Shown piece after piece: positions 8,765-17,161 of a stretch of 64,000 bases of DNA; positions within the stretch are counted from its first letter, which is position 1; each line of letters starts with the position of its first letter. Under the pieces are notes generated by a model that saw only the letters and a program-made list of their open reading frames with translations, did no database searches and was not told the DNA's origin. The translations under genes and the position numbers were made by a program. The stretch is taken from positions 1 to 64,000 of the forward strand of contig PGYR01000001.1 in assembly GCA_002839765.1 (NCBI GenBank), written 5' to 3'. This DNA comes from Ignavibacteriae bacterium HGW-Ignavibacteriae-4. GTDB taxonomy: Bacteria > Bacteroidota > Ignavibacteria > Kapaibacteriales > UBA2268.

Positions 8765-10435
8765 CTAATCTGTTGTTACTTTTTTAGGAGCTTCCAATAT
8801 TGGCGGTTTTGCTTGAGACTTTTTCTTCTTTTGTACTTCAATTTTAGAAACTAATATATCTGGTGAAGATGCAGAAACTGGGACTCCACCTGACTCTGCA
8901 CCACATATTCCGTTGAATACACCAACTCTTTCAGAAGTAGCTAATATATTGCTAAAAGTAGATAGGGGAGTTCCAATCAAATCTACTCCTCTTACTAACT
9001 CATTTGCCCTTCCATCTGTATAAATCTTATATACCTCTAGAGGAAGTACATTAAATGCATTTGGTACCGTTCTACCAGTGAATGTAAATCCACCTTGTAC
9101 AGTTTTAAAATACAGACCAAACTCTTTTTCTTGCTTTTTACATTCTTTTCTTAGTAGCTCTACTAATTCATCATCGTCAACCTTATTACTACTCTCTACT
9201 ATTAGATTTGACTGTCTCGATACGGCATTGTAACCAGCTTGTTTTCGACCATGTCCATTAGAATGATCAAATCCTTCAATTGGTGATCTAGCCATCAAAA
9301 AGCTCCTAAATATACCATCATTTACAGAGACTACTTTTTCAGACTTTACGCCCTGATCATCAAATAAAAAGTAACCAGAAAGCTCAGTACCATTTCTTTC
9401 TTTTATAGTAGGATCGAAAACAACATCTATGAAATCAGGAAGTATAGACTCTCCGACAGACTTTTTAAAAGTTTGGCTAGATGATGGATCTTTTTCTCTA
9501 TGTCCTTCAACTCTATGACCGAATATCTCATGGAAAAAGACACCGGAGGCCTCACCGGATAATATTGCAGGGCCGGAGTAAGTGTCCATAAGAGGGGCTT
9601 CTCTTAGTTCTTTTAACAATGCTATTATTTTTAAAATATCAGCTTCTATTTTTCCTAAGGGAGGTAAGGTTTCAGGTGTGAAAGCAAAGTATGACTCGTA
9701 TAAAGGCAAACTCATTCCGTCAGTTGCTTTTGTTTTAGCATATACAAATATTCTAATTGAAGACTCATCAAATTTAAGCTGACTTCCCTCGGTATTTACA
9801 AAATACTTTGTCTTATTCTCTAATTGAAAAGAAACCGAACCATCATATATTAATGGATCTGAATTAAATAGATTAGATAGTTGTTTTACATATCCAACCC
9901 ATTTATCTCTATCTATTTTTAATTTTTCAACTGACTCACTAAATTTGACTGGTTTCTCTTTTGAAAAATCAGCAGATTTATCTTCTTGTTCTACTTTAAC
10001 TGCAGCATTAGATTTTGCTTTCTCATAAGTTTCAATTGCCTCTTTATAGACTTTGTCAGTAGAATACCAAATTTTATTCTTTATTGCATTAGCATTGTTA
10101 TCTAGTGGAAGAAATTCAAATCCAGAACCTCCACCAAAGTTAAATGAACTACCTCTAATAATATGTGTATTATCAAATTTATAATCTCCAACTCTTAGAT
10201 CAATATCTAATATTCTCTGACTTGTACTATCATTACTCATCAGATTACCAAATGATGAATTTATAGAAATTCTCTCTATATCTGTAATATTATATGATAT
10301 ATAATAGGGCGGAGTACTCTCCTTCTGGAGTTCTTTGAAGTTTCGTGTTAGTTCCTTATTTGCAATATCTAAAACTGATTCAGATTTACTAATAGAGAAC
10401 GAAATAAATATTAATGCAATTACTAGTTTATACAT
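8765..10435 (-). CDS. Exported TldD-like zinc metalloprotease
   Basis: The start is taken as the ATG at 10435, which overlaps the gpmA stop as ATGTATAA; an in-frame TTG at 10444 lies further upstream. Residues 1 to about 16 form a signal peptide. TldD proteins are metalloproteases with an HExxxH motif and a distal Cys ligand: here H302-E303-I-F-G-H307 is present, followed by R-V-E-G-H, and the Cys appears in N-G-I-C-G-A-E-S-G-G near the C-terminus. The flanking S-G-E-A-S-G-V-F-F core also fits. The partner TldE-like subunit is encoded two genes downstream. Known TldD/E act on unfolded or modified peptides in the cytoplasm (microcin B17 maturation); the exported location here is inferred and the substrate is unknown. 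Confidence 0.86.
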   Translation of the reverse strand: MYKLVIALIFISFSISKSESVLDIANKELTRNFKELQKESTPPYYISYNITDIERISINSSFGNLMSNDSTSQRILDIDLRVGDYKFDNTHIIRGSSFNFGGGSGFEFLPLDNNANAIKNKIWYSTDKVYKEAIETYEKAKSNAAVKVEQEDKSADFSKEKPVKFSESVEKLKIDRDKWVGYVKQLSNLFNSDPLIYDGSVSFQLENKTKYFVNTEGSQLKFDESSIRIFVYAKTKATDGMSLPLYESYFAFTPETLPPLGKIEADILKIIALLKELREAPLMDTYSGPAILSGEASGVFFHEIFGHRVEGHREKDPSSSQTFKKSVGESILPDFIDVVFDPTIKERNGTELSGYFLFDDQGVKSEKVVSVNDGIFRSFLMARSPIEGFDHSNGHGRKQAGYNAVSRQSNLIVESSNKVDDDELVELLRKECKKQEKEFGLYFKTVQGGFTFTGRTVPNAFNVLPLEVYKIYTDGRANELVRGVDLIGTPLSTFSNILATSERVGVFNGICGAESGGVPVSASSPDILVSKIEVQKKKKSQAKPPILEAPKKVTTD

Positions 10436-11045
10436 TTTCACCAAGATATTTCTTTGATATTAATTTTAATGATTCATCGAACTCATATACATACGGTTTT
10501 CCTGTCGGAATGTTAATATCTGATATGTCTTCTTTACTAACACCTTCTATATGCATAGTCAATGCTCTTAATGAATTGCCATGAGCAGAGATTAAAATAT
10601 CCTTACCTGCCTTAAGCAAAGGAGCTATTTGACTCTCATAATATGGTAGCACACGGTCGAGTGTATCTTTCAGTGACTCTCCTTTGGGTGGAGCCACATC
10701 GAAACTCCTTCTCCAAATATGCAATTGTTCTGCACCGACTTTCTCACCTATTTCAGCTTTATTAAGTCCTTGCAACTCACCATAGTTTCTTTCATTTAAT
10801 GCAATATTAGATATAATTTCAATTTTACTAAATCCGGCTACTTCAGATATAATTTCTGCAGTTTTTATTGCCCTTTTCAACCCAGAAGTGAAGATTTTAT
10901 CAAATTTATATCCTTTGAGTAATTCTCCAGCTTCTTGCGCCTCCTCTATACCAAGCTCAGATAGCTCGATATCGACCCAACCTGTGAATCTATTTTCTTT
11001 ATTCCATTGTGATTGACCATGTCTTACACAAACTAACTTTGACAT
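10428..11045 (-). CDS. gpmA: 2,3-bisphosphoglycerate-dependent phosphoglycerate mutase
   Basis: Interconverts 3- and 2-phosphoglycerate in glycolysis and gluconeogenesis through a phosphohistidine. The phosphatase-superfamily RHG motif is at R8-H9-G10 (CVRHGQSQWN), followed by N-R-F-T-G-W, and the second half has E-R-N-Y-G-E-L-Q-G-L-N and S-A-H-G-N-S-L-R containing the second active-site His. 205 residues is shorter than E. coli GpmA (about 250) but fits the short dPGM form found in many bacteria. The 3' end overlaps the ATG of the tldD-like gene by 8 bases, suggesting translational coupling. Confidence 0.92.
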   Translation of the reverse strand: MSKLVCVRHGQSQWNKENRFTGWVDIELSELGIEEAQEAGELLKGYKFDKIFTSGLKRAIKTAEIISEVAGFSKIEIISNIALNERNYGELQGLNKAEIGEKVGAEQLHIWRRSFDVAPPKGESLKDTLDRVLPYYESQIAPLLKAGKDILISAHGNSLRALTMHIEGVSKEDISDINIPTGKPYVYEFDESLKLISKKYLGENV

Positions 11046-11062
11046 TTCAAATACCTTTCTTT

Positions 11063-12262
11063 TTATTTCAATTTATTTATTAATTCTTTTGGAGCTTGGA
11101 CTAATTCTATCAGTACACCTTCACCTGAGATTGGTGAGTTTTCATTGCCTTTGGGATGTATAAAACAAACATTATGACCAGAAGCACCCTTTCTAATTCC
11201 ACCTTGTGTAAATCTTACACCTTTTGCTTCTAGTTGTTGATATGCAGATTCTATGTCATCTACCCACAACCCAATGTGATTTAAAGTTGGTGTATGAACT
11301 GCAGGCTTTTTATTTATATCAATAGGTTGCATTATATCAATTTCTATTTCAGCTATGCCTTTGCCAAGCTTCAAAATATCTTCATCAACATTCTCAAATT
11401 CACTCTTATAATCACCAATTTTAGGTAAACCAAATAGATTCTGCCATAGTTCGATATGTTTAGATTTTTCTTCAGAACCTATAGCTATTTGTTGTAATCC
11501 CAATATATTAAATGCTTTATTTTTACTGTTTAATTTCATTTCAGCAATCTTCAAATCTTCAATTGAGTTAATACCTTGTATCTCATCAATATTTGAAGTA
11601 GGATATGCCATCACTTTATAACCGTCATTTTTAATTATCTCAACTATATCAGTTAGATAGTATTCACCCTGTGCATTGCTATTATTCACTCGCTCCAAAG
11701 CAGAGAATAATAAGTCAGACTTTACTAAATAAGTTCCACTATTAATTTCATTGACTGATTTTTCTACTTCATTAGCATCTTTTTGCTCAACAATTCTAGC
11801 AAAATCATTTGACTCATTTCTTATTATTCTACCATAACCAGTAGGATCAGGTGCAATTGCAGAAAGAACAGTTAACGAACTTTCATTATCATTATGATAT
11901 TTTATAAATGAATTTAAAGTATCTAAAGTAAGTAAAGGTACATCACCACAAAGGATCATAACATCCGAATCTGATTCTATTATCGCAACTCTTGTTTGAT
12001 CTACAGCGTGACCAGTTCCTAATTGAGGTTCTTGGATAACAGTTTCAATATTAGAAAAATTATTTTGCGATAAAAATAATTCAACTTTTTCCTTTTCGTG
12101 GCCTAATATAACAACAGTTTTAGAAGAGTTTAAGCTCTCAATCGTCTCTAGCACATACCCTAATAGGGGTTTACTTTTCATTGGGACTAATACTTTTGGT
12201 AAATCAGGTACATTCATTCTTGTACCTTTTCCTGCTGCTAATATTGCTACGGTGAGTTTCAT
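11063..12262 (-). CDS. GlmU-type UDP-GlcNAc pyrophosphorylase domain fused to a VOC/methylmalonyl-CoA epimerase-like domain
   Basis: Residues 1 to about 245 are a complete GlmU-like uridylyltransferase: L8-AAGKGTRM with P22-K23, Q77-E-P-Q-L-G-T-G-H-A, C105-G-D-V-P-L, P140-T-G-Y-G-R-I, E172-I-N-S-G and N196-A-Q-G-E-Y-Y-L-T-D. The left-handed beta-helix acetyltransferase domain of normal GlmU is absent. Instead residues about 250-399 form a VOC (glyoxalase-fold) domain: [10 protein letters not shown], then L-N-H329-I-G-L-W-V-D-D-I, K-G-A-S-G-H, F-I-H-P-K-G and G-V-L-I-E386-L-V-Q-A-P. H329 and E386 match epimerase metal ligands, whereas the first ligand His is replaced by Gln (Q257/Q258 region) and the Gln ligand seems replaced by D309. 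The frame is continuous. It heads the operon; the GlcN-1-P acetyltransferase step would have to be encoded elsewhere. Confidence 0.88.
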   Translation of the reverse strand: MKLTVAILAAGKGTRMNVPDLPKVLVPMKSKPLLGYVLETIESLNSSKTVVILGHEKEKVELFLSQNNFSNIETVIQEPQLGTGHAVDQTRVAIIESDSDVMILCGDVPLLTLDTLNSFIKYHNDNESSLTVLSAIAPDPTGYGRIIRNESNDFARIVEQKDANEVEKSVNEINSGTYLVKSDLLFSALERVNNSNAQGEYYLTDIVEIIKNDGYKVMAYPTSNIDEIQGINSIEDLKIAEMKLNSKNKAFNILGLQQIAIGSEEKSKHIELWQNLFGLPKIGDYKSEFENVDEDILKLGKGIAEIEIDIMQPIDINKKPAVHTPTLNHIGLWVDDIESAYQQLEAKGVRFTQGGIRKGASGHNVCFIHPKGNENSPISGEGVLIELVQAPKELINKLK

Positions 12263-12347
12263 TTAAGAATATTTTATATTTTTGAGATAATAAGTTTAGT
12301 AAAATACAGTTTTAAAAATTGAACTCAAAGATAAGTGGGAAATTGAG

Positions 12348-12908
12348 ATGAAAAATATCATTATAGTTCTGGCATTAATTATACTTTCGAACTATTCTTA
12401 CTCCAAGGATAATTTTACTTTGGTTAAGGAAATTGATTTGACAAATATTAATACATCTAATATGAATAGAATGACGATTGATTTCAAATCTGGTAAGAAA
12501 CTAGTATCAAAAAGTAAAGCAATAGATATAAATGAGATAATTCAAATATGTGATAACTGCTTTGCAGAAATTGAAGATATAAATGGCAAGTTTCATTATT
12601 TAAGTAATAGTGATCTGAATAAACAAATAAATAATCAACAAGCACTTCTACTTTTTGATGAAGAATTTTCTAGCTTAGGTGATACTTTAGTAATTGGAGA
12701 AGATGATTTAAGTAAATTAGAAGGTAATAAATTACTAAATGTAGAATTGGGATCAATGGTTAATGCTAGTTATGGATTAAATTCAAAGAATTGGACAAAT
12801 GATCGCAAAAATAAGTATTTCAAATCTAATTCTTTAGTGTTTCCATTTGACAATAATACAACTAGATGGATCACTGATATTAGAAGAATTCGAATTTATA
12901 AAAGATAA
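12348..12908 (+). CDS. Hypothetical secreted protein
   Basis: 186 residues with an N-terminal signal peptide (hydrophobic residues 3-16, small residues to about 19). The mature part is rich in Asn, Lys, Asp and Ser and includes I-C-D-N-C at about residue 65, a possible disulfide or metal site. I recognise no family. It is transcribed divergently from the GlmU-VOC operon and ends 2 bases before the convergent histidine kinase gene. An FCB-type box TATTTTTG lies at 12277-12284, 63 bases upstream of the ATG. Confidence 0.7.
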   Translation: MKNIIIVLALIILSNYSYSKDNFTLVKEIDLTNINTSNMNRMTIDFKSGKKLVSKSKAIDINEIIQICDNCFAEIEDINGKFHYLSNSDLNKQINNQQALLLFDEEFSSLGDTLVIGEDDLSKLEGNKLLNVELGSMVNASYGLNSKNWTNDRKNKYFKSNSLVFPFDNNTTRWITDIRRIRIYKR

Positions 12909-12909
12909 T

Positions 12910-14172
12910 TTAAATATCTTCAATATCTATATCTGCAATAGGTAAGGTTAAAGAAACTTCAGTGAATTTACCAACTTCGCTTTTGAACTTAATTTTACCA
13001 TTATAAATATCCATTATTTTTTTTACTATTGCTAAGCCTAGTCCTGAACCTTGCTGTTCATTTTCTAATCTATCAAATTGAATATAGGCATCCAACATAT
13101 AGATTTTTTCAAGTGGCATCCCTATCCCATCATCATGTATAGTTATATTATACTTATTATCAATAATTTTAGAGGTAATCACTACTTTGGTTTCATCATT
13201 CCCAAATTTGAATGCGTTATCAACTAGTTCATAAATTAATTTATTGAAATGTTCTTCGGATATTTGAAGTGGTGAATCCTCAAGTTCCATTTCTATATTG
13301 CCAGTCTTCTCGAATCTATAAGAAATATTAGTTGCTGTTTCATAGATTAATGATTCAGCTGAATAGATTGTAGCTTCTTGCAATTTTTCTAACTCTTCTA
13401 TATTATACGAGTTGATTGTAAGTGCTGATAAATATAAATAATTCTCAAATAATCTACGTAACCTAACTGCTGAAGAGTGCACATCTTCTAATATTTCTAA
13501 TGTCTCTTCTTTGTCAACTTCGTCTAGACTTTGTTTCAGATAGTCAGTCAAACCAAGAATCTGGTTGAGTGGCGTTCTTACTTCGTGTGGTAATGTCATT
13601 AGCAAACTAGATTTGAGTTGTTCTACTTTCTCACTAATTTCCTTCTTTTTCTCCATTAGGTCTCTAGTTTGAACTGCTACTAATTGGTCTATTTTATTCT
13701 TAAATAGTTTACTCTCGTTTTCTAATTTCAGTCCATTAATACTAGAAGCTAAATATCCTGTGAAATATTTTAATAAAAACTTAGTTTCTGAATCCAACTC
13801 TATTTTAGTTTTATCATATTCAATAAGACCAAACCCCAATGCACCTTTTGAACTAATTAGAGGGGCAAGTAGAATAGAGCTTGAATCATCTATATCTCTT
13901 TGAATTAAATCATTTGAATTCATTACTTCACCAATCAAACCAAGTTCAATAGTTTTTTCAAATATAGTTAAGCAAAACTCTCTTTCTTCATTTGGGAAAC
14001 AACTCTTTAAAACTGGTTCAAACGTTTCAGTATTAAAAAGAAATATTGCTGAATATTTGGGGTTAAGTAAATGGAAGTAAATATTATTTGCACTATTAAT
14101 TACTGATTCAATAGTTGGATTGTTTACAATAGCTTGATTAAAGCTCTCAAATATTTCTAATTTTGAATGCAT
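12910..14172 (-). CDS. Soluble GAF-domain sensor histidine kinase
   Basis: 420 residues with no membrane segment. Residues about 20-150 look like a GAF sensor domain, 150-190 a coiled coil, 190-255 a HisKA dimerisation domain with the phospho-acceptor H196 in T-L-P-H-E-V-R-T-P-L-N, and about 290-415 an HATPase_c domain with the N box (E-L-V-D-N-A-F-K-F-G-N), G1 box (D-D-G-I-G-M-P) and G2 box (G-S-G-L-G-L-A-I-V). It probably phosphorylates a response regulator, but none is encoded nearby. It starts 6 bases after the HDOD gene stop and is probably cotranscribed with it. Confidence 0.9.
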   Translation of the reverse strand: MHSKLEIFESFNQAIVNNPTIESVINSANNIYFHLLNPKYSAIFLFNTETFEPVLKSCFPNEEREFCLTIFEKTIELGLIGEVMNSNDLIQRDIDDSSSILLAPLISSKGALGFGLIEYDKTKIELDSETKFLLKYFTGYLASSINGLKLENESKLFKNKIDQLVAVQTRDLMEKKKEISEKVEQLKSSLLMTLPHEVRTPLNQILGLTDYLKQSLDEVDKEETLEILEDVHSSAVRLRRLFENYLYLSALTINSYNIEELEKLQEATIYSAESLIYETATNISYRFEKTGNIEMELEDSPLQISEEHFNKLIYELVDNAFKFGNDETKVVITSKIIDNKYNITIHDDGIGMPLEKIYMLDAYIQFDRLENEQQGSGLGLAIVKKIMDIYNGKIKFKSEVGKFTEVSLTLPIADIDIEDI

Positions 14173-14178
14173 ATCGTT

Positions 14179-15027
14179 CTAATTAATAATTAATATTTCA
14201 TTTGCTTGTTCGTAATCAGTTTTAATTCTTTCGTAGAATGATTCTTTATCAAATTTCGATATATCTAATCTACGCCAAAGCAATTGGTTAGGTTGAGATA
14301 CTTTGCCACAACCCGAATGACCTAAACCAAGTAGTTTTGCAAGAATATTTGAGATATGAACAACTCCAACAAGTTGATCATAATTAGAACCAACCAAACC
14401 GTCATTATGATATCTAATCACATTTAAAATATTAGGATCTAGATTCCAAGATTCTGCTAATTTGAGCCCAATTTCCTGATGTGTAATACCTAAAACTTTT
14501 TGTTCAGCTTCTAATAAAGAGATACTTTCTTTTTCCATCATTATAAAAACAACATTATAGTCGGAACCTAAGATTTTAATTAATACTAATTTACCAATAT
14601 CATGAGTAATCCCAGAAAGCAAATATTCATCTAGATTCTTTTGCCCTAATTCTTGAGCTATTATTCTCGAAATAGCACCAACTGCAATTGAATGTTTCCA
14701 AAATTCAACCAAATCAAATTTAGAATTTGAATTTATATCTGAGAATACTTCGATTATTTTTGTTGATAGAATAATGTTTTTCAATTCACGGAACCCAAGA
14801 TGGAATATAGCTTTATCTATAGAGTTGACTTTCGTGCTTAGTCCATATATACTTGAGTTTACTATTTTTAAAAGTTTAAATGATAAAGCAATATCTGTAG
14901 AAATTAAATTAGAAAGGTCTTTTATCGTAGTTGACGTATTCGATAATGCGTCAACTAGTTTATAATATATAGTTGGTAAAGTTGGGAAATCATCAAAATT
15001 CTCAATTTTATTAAGTAATTTATTCAT
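14179..15027 (-). CDS. HDOD domain signalling protein
   Basis: The start is taken as ATG 15027, overlapping the stop of the upstream gene as ATGAATAA; a TTG at 15042 would add five residues. The N-terminal half matches HDOD proteins: L-P-T-L-P-T-I-Y-Y-K-L, then L-L-K-I-V-N-S-S-I-Y-G and I-D-K-A-I-F-H-L-G-F-R-E-L-K. Further on are A-V-G-A-I-S-R-I-I-A, G-I-T-H-D-I-G-K-L-V and Y-H-N-D, an HD-like set. HDOD proteins are regulators in bacterial signalling and are not usually active phosphodiesterases, although the H-D here is retained. Middle member of a three-gene unit with a small DUF3391-like protein and a GAF kinase. Confidence 0.86.
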   Translation of the reverse strand: MNKLLNKIENFDDFPTLPTIYYKLVDALSNTSTTIKDLSNLISTDIALSFKLLKIVNSSIYGLSTKVNSIDKAIFHLGFRELKNIILSTKIIEVFSDINSNSKFDLVEFWKHSIAVGAISRIIAQELGQKNLDEYLLSGITHDIGKLVLIKILGSDYNVVFIMMEKESISLLEAEQKVLGITHQEIGLKLAESWNLDPNILNVIRYHNDGLVGSNYDQLVGVVHISNILAKLLGLGHSGCGKVSQPNQLLWRRLDISKFDKESFYERIKTDYEQANEILIIN

Positions 15028-15349
15028 TATTAAATGTCCCAATCCTACTCAATACGGCAACGTCAAATAATAATTTGTCATTTTCATTCTTTATTATCCA
15101 ACCTATTTCATCAAGAAGGATAGTTTCAATATTTGCAATTTCCTCACTATTTACTGAACCACTTGAGGCATCAACTAGATCATCAAAAATTAAAATCTCA
15201 TTGATACCCCACATCTTTAGTACTCTAATGTGTGAATCAAGATTTAGCGAAGTACCTTTTTTAATAAGTATTTGGTCATATTTATTAGACAGAGTTTCTG
15301 CTAATATTTGACCTTCTTCTATATCTTCTAATTTTACTTTTCTTGGCAT
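15020..15349 (-). CDS. Small DUF3391-like protein of the HDOD operon
   Basis: 109 residues, no signal peptide. The first 55 residues (V-K-L-E-D-I-E-E-G-Q-I-L-A-E-T-L ... I-L-I-K-K-G-T-S-L) resemble the module often found next to HD-GYP domains, with pattern (I/V)xxLxxGMxLAEdv...G.LLxkkG. The same module forms the C-terminus of the HD-GYP-like protein at 32564-33454 in this window. It is first in the operon, and its 3' end overlaps the HDOD ATG by 8 bases, so the two products are probably made together. It may act in trans with the HDOD protein; this is inference. Confidence 0.7.
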   Translation of the reverse strand: MPRKVKLEDIEEGQILAETLSNKYDQILIKKGTSLNLDSHIRVLKMWGINEILIFDDLVDASSGSVNSEEIANIETILLDEIGWIIKNENDKLLFDVAVLSRIGTFNNE

Positions 15350-15501
15350 ATACCTAAAACTACGTTTTCTGATGAGCTAATTTAACAATAAGAGTAAACT
15401 TTTGAACATTTAATTTATTAACATCTGTTAAATTCTACATAAACTATAAAGTTTTTTAAATTTCGGAAGTGGAAATGTATTATAACTTAAAAGAATAGTC
15501 T

Positions 15502-17124
15502 ATGAAAAAAATAATAGAATGTGTACCCAATTTTTCAGAAGGAAGAAACAAAGAAACAATAGAATCAATTGCAGATTCAATAAGAAAAACTAATGGATGT
15601 ACATTATTGGATGTAGATCCTGGAGCATCTACAAACAGAACAGTATATACATTTGTTGGTGATGAGAATTCTGTAATTGAAGGGGCTCTGGCTTCAGCTA
15701 AAGTAGCAAAAGAGCTGATAGATATGCGAACTCAAAAAGGGGAGCATCCAAGAATGGGTGCCATGGATGTATGTCCATTTGTTCCAATTTCAAATGTAAC
15801 TATGGAAGAATGCGTAGAAATTTCCAAAAGATTTGCCAAAAGAGCTGCTGAAGAACTTGGATTAGCGTTTTATCTTTACGAAGAAGCTTCAAACTTGGAT
15901 TATCGTAAGAAGTTGCCAGATATTCGGAAAGGAGAATATGAGGCAATGTCAGATAAAGTAAAAAAAGAAGGTTGGGAGCCAGATTATTGGTCAGGTAGTT
16001 TTGATCCAAAATGGGGAGTTACAGCGACTGGAGCAAGAAAATTCCTAATTGCATACAACATTAATGTTTTAGGAACTTGGAATCAGGCACATAGGATTGC
16101 TCTAAATCTTAGAGAAGCTGGTAGGGAAGAAGGCGATACAGGTAGATTGAAAGAGACGAAAGGTCTAGGTTGGCATGTAGATGAGTACAATATGGCTCAA
16201 ATATCAATGAATCTGAATGATTATCACGTTACTCCAATGCATATTGCATTTGAAGAAGCAAAGAAAGACGCAATTGAGATGAATTTAGGTCTTGCTGGTT
16301 CTGAGATTGTTGGACTAGTTCCGTTAGAAGCTATGCTAATGGCAGCCGAATATTATATTGAAAAAGAGAATTTATTTGTAATTGCTGAAGATCAGAAAAT
16401 AAAATTAGTAATAGATAGACTTGGTCTAAGCTCAATCCAATATTTTGATCCTCAAAAAAGAATAATTGAATACATAATCAAACAAGATAGAAATGAACCT
16501 TTGGCTTCACTTTCAGTAAGAGACTTCATTGGTTCAGTAGCAGCTCGTACATCAGCTCCTGGTGGTGGAAGTGTATCTGCTGCTGTGGCTTCTATGGGGG
16601 CCGGTTTAGGTGCAATGGTTGCATGGCTAACATTTGGATATAAAAAATATGAAGAATATGATTATCAGTTAAGAAAGATAATACCTAATCTTGTTAAGAC
16701 CACAGAAGATTTGATACCGCTTATTGATGCTGATACTAACGCATTTAGTGATTATATGGAAGCAATGCGATTACCTCAGACTACTGAAGATGAGAAATTA
16801 ATTCGAAGTGAAGCAATGGAAGAAGGAATGAAAGTAGCGATAGAAGTCCCTTTGAAAACAATAAAAACTGCTGATAGAATATGGGATGATTTAATTGAAG
16901 TTGCAAAAATAGGAAATTTTAGTAGCCGTTCAGATTTGGAAGTTGGTGCTAGAGCACTCGAAGTAGGTATTTGGGGTGCTTATAGAAATGTTACAATTAA
17001 TTTGTCTGGTATAAGTGACAAAAATTATGTTGAAAAAACGAAGTTAGAGGCAGAATCACTATCTCTAAGAGCAAAAAATAAAATGCAAGAGATATTAGAT
17101 ATAATTGAAAACAGAAATAGTTAA
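15502..17124 (+). CDS. ftcD: Bifunctional glutamate formimidoyltransferase / formimidoyl-THF cyclodeaminase (FTCD)
   Basis: A fusion of two folate enzymes of histidine degradation. Residues 1 to about 320 are the formimidoyltransferase (C-V-P-N-F-S-E-G-R, L-L-D-V-D-P-G-A-S-T-N-R-T-V-Y-T-F-V-G, the H-P-R-M-G-A-M-D-V-C-P-F-V-P motif containing the catalytic His, and the N-I-N-V-L-G-T region). Residues about 335-540 are the cyclodeaminase (S-V-R-D-F-I-G-S-V-A-A-R-T-S-A-P-G-G-G-S-V-S-A-A). The two steps move the formimino group from formiminoglutamate to THF and release ammonia, giving methenyl-THF. 540 residues is the normal full fusion length. No hut genes are visible in the window. A strong bidirectional terminator follows directly. 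Confidence 0.93.
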   Translation: MKKIIECVPNFSEGRNKETIESIADSIRKTNGCTLLDVDPGASTNRTVYTFVGDENSVIEGALASAKVAKELIDMRTQKGEHPRMGAMDVCPFVPISNVTMEECVEISKRFAKRAAEELGLAFYLYEEASNLDYRKKLPDIRKGEYEAMSDKVKKEGWEPDYWSGSFDPKWGVTATGARKFLIAYNINVLGTWNQAHRIALNLREAGREEGDTGRLKETKGLGWHVDEYNMAQISMNLNDYHVTPMHIAFEEAKKDAIEMNLGLAGSEIVGLVPLEAMLMAAEYYIEKENLFVIAEDQKIKLVIDRLGLSSIQYFDPQKRIIEYIIKQDRNEPLASLSVRDFIGSVAARTSAPGGGSVSAAVASMGAGLGAMVAWLTFGYKKYEEYDYQLRKIIPNLVKTTEDLIPLIDADTNAFSDYMEAMRLPQTTEDEKLIRSEAMEEGMKVAIEVPLKTIKTADRIWDDLIEVAKIGNFSSRSDLEVGARALEVGIWGAYRNVTINLSGISDKNYVEKTKLEAESLSLRAKNKMQEILDIIENRNS

Positions 17125-17161
17125 TCAAAAAGGGGCAATGAAATTTTGCCCCTTTTGATTT
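17125..17161. terminator. Bidirectional intrinsic terminator
   Basis: Stem TCAAAAAGGGGCAA (17125-17138) pairs with TTGCCCCTTTTGA (17146-17158), with one bulged A. T-runs flank it on both strands. It sits exactly between the FTCD stop and the stop of the convergent S9 peptidase gene, so it can serve both. Confidence 0.85.
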
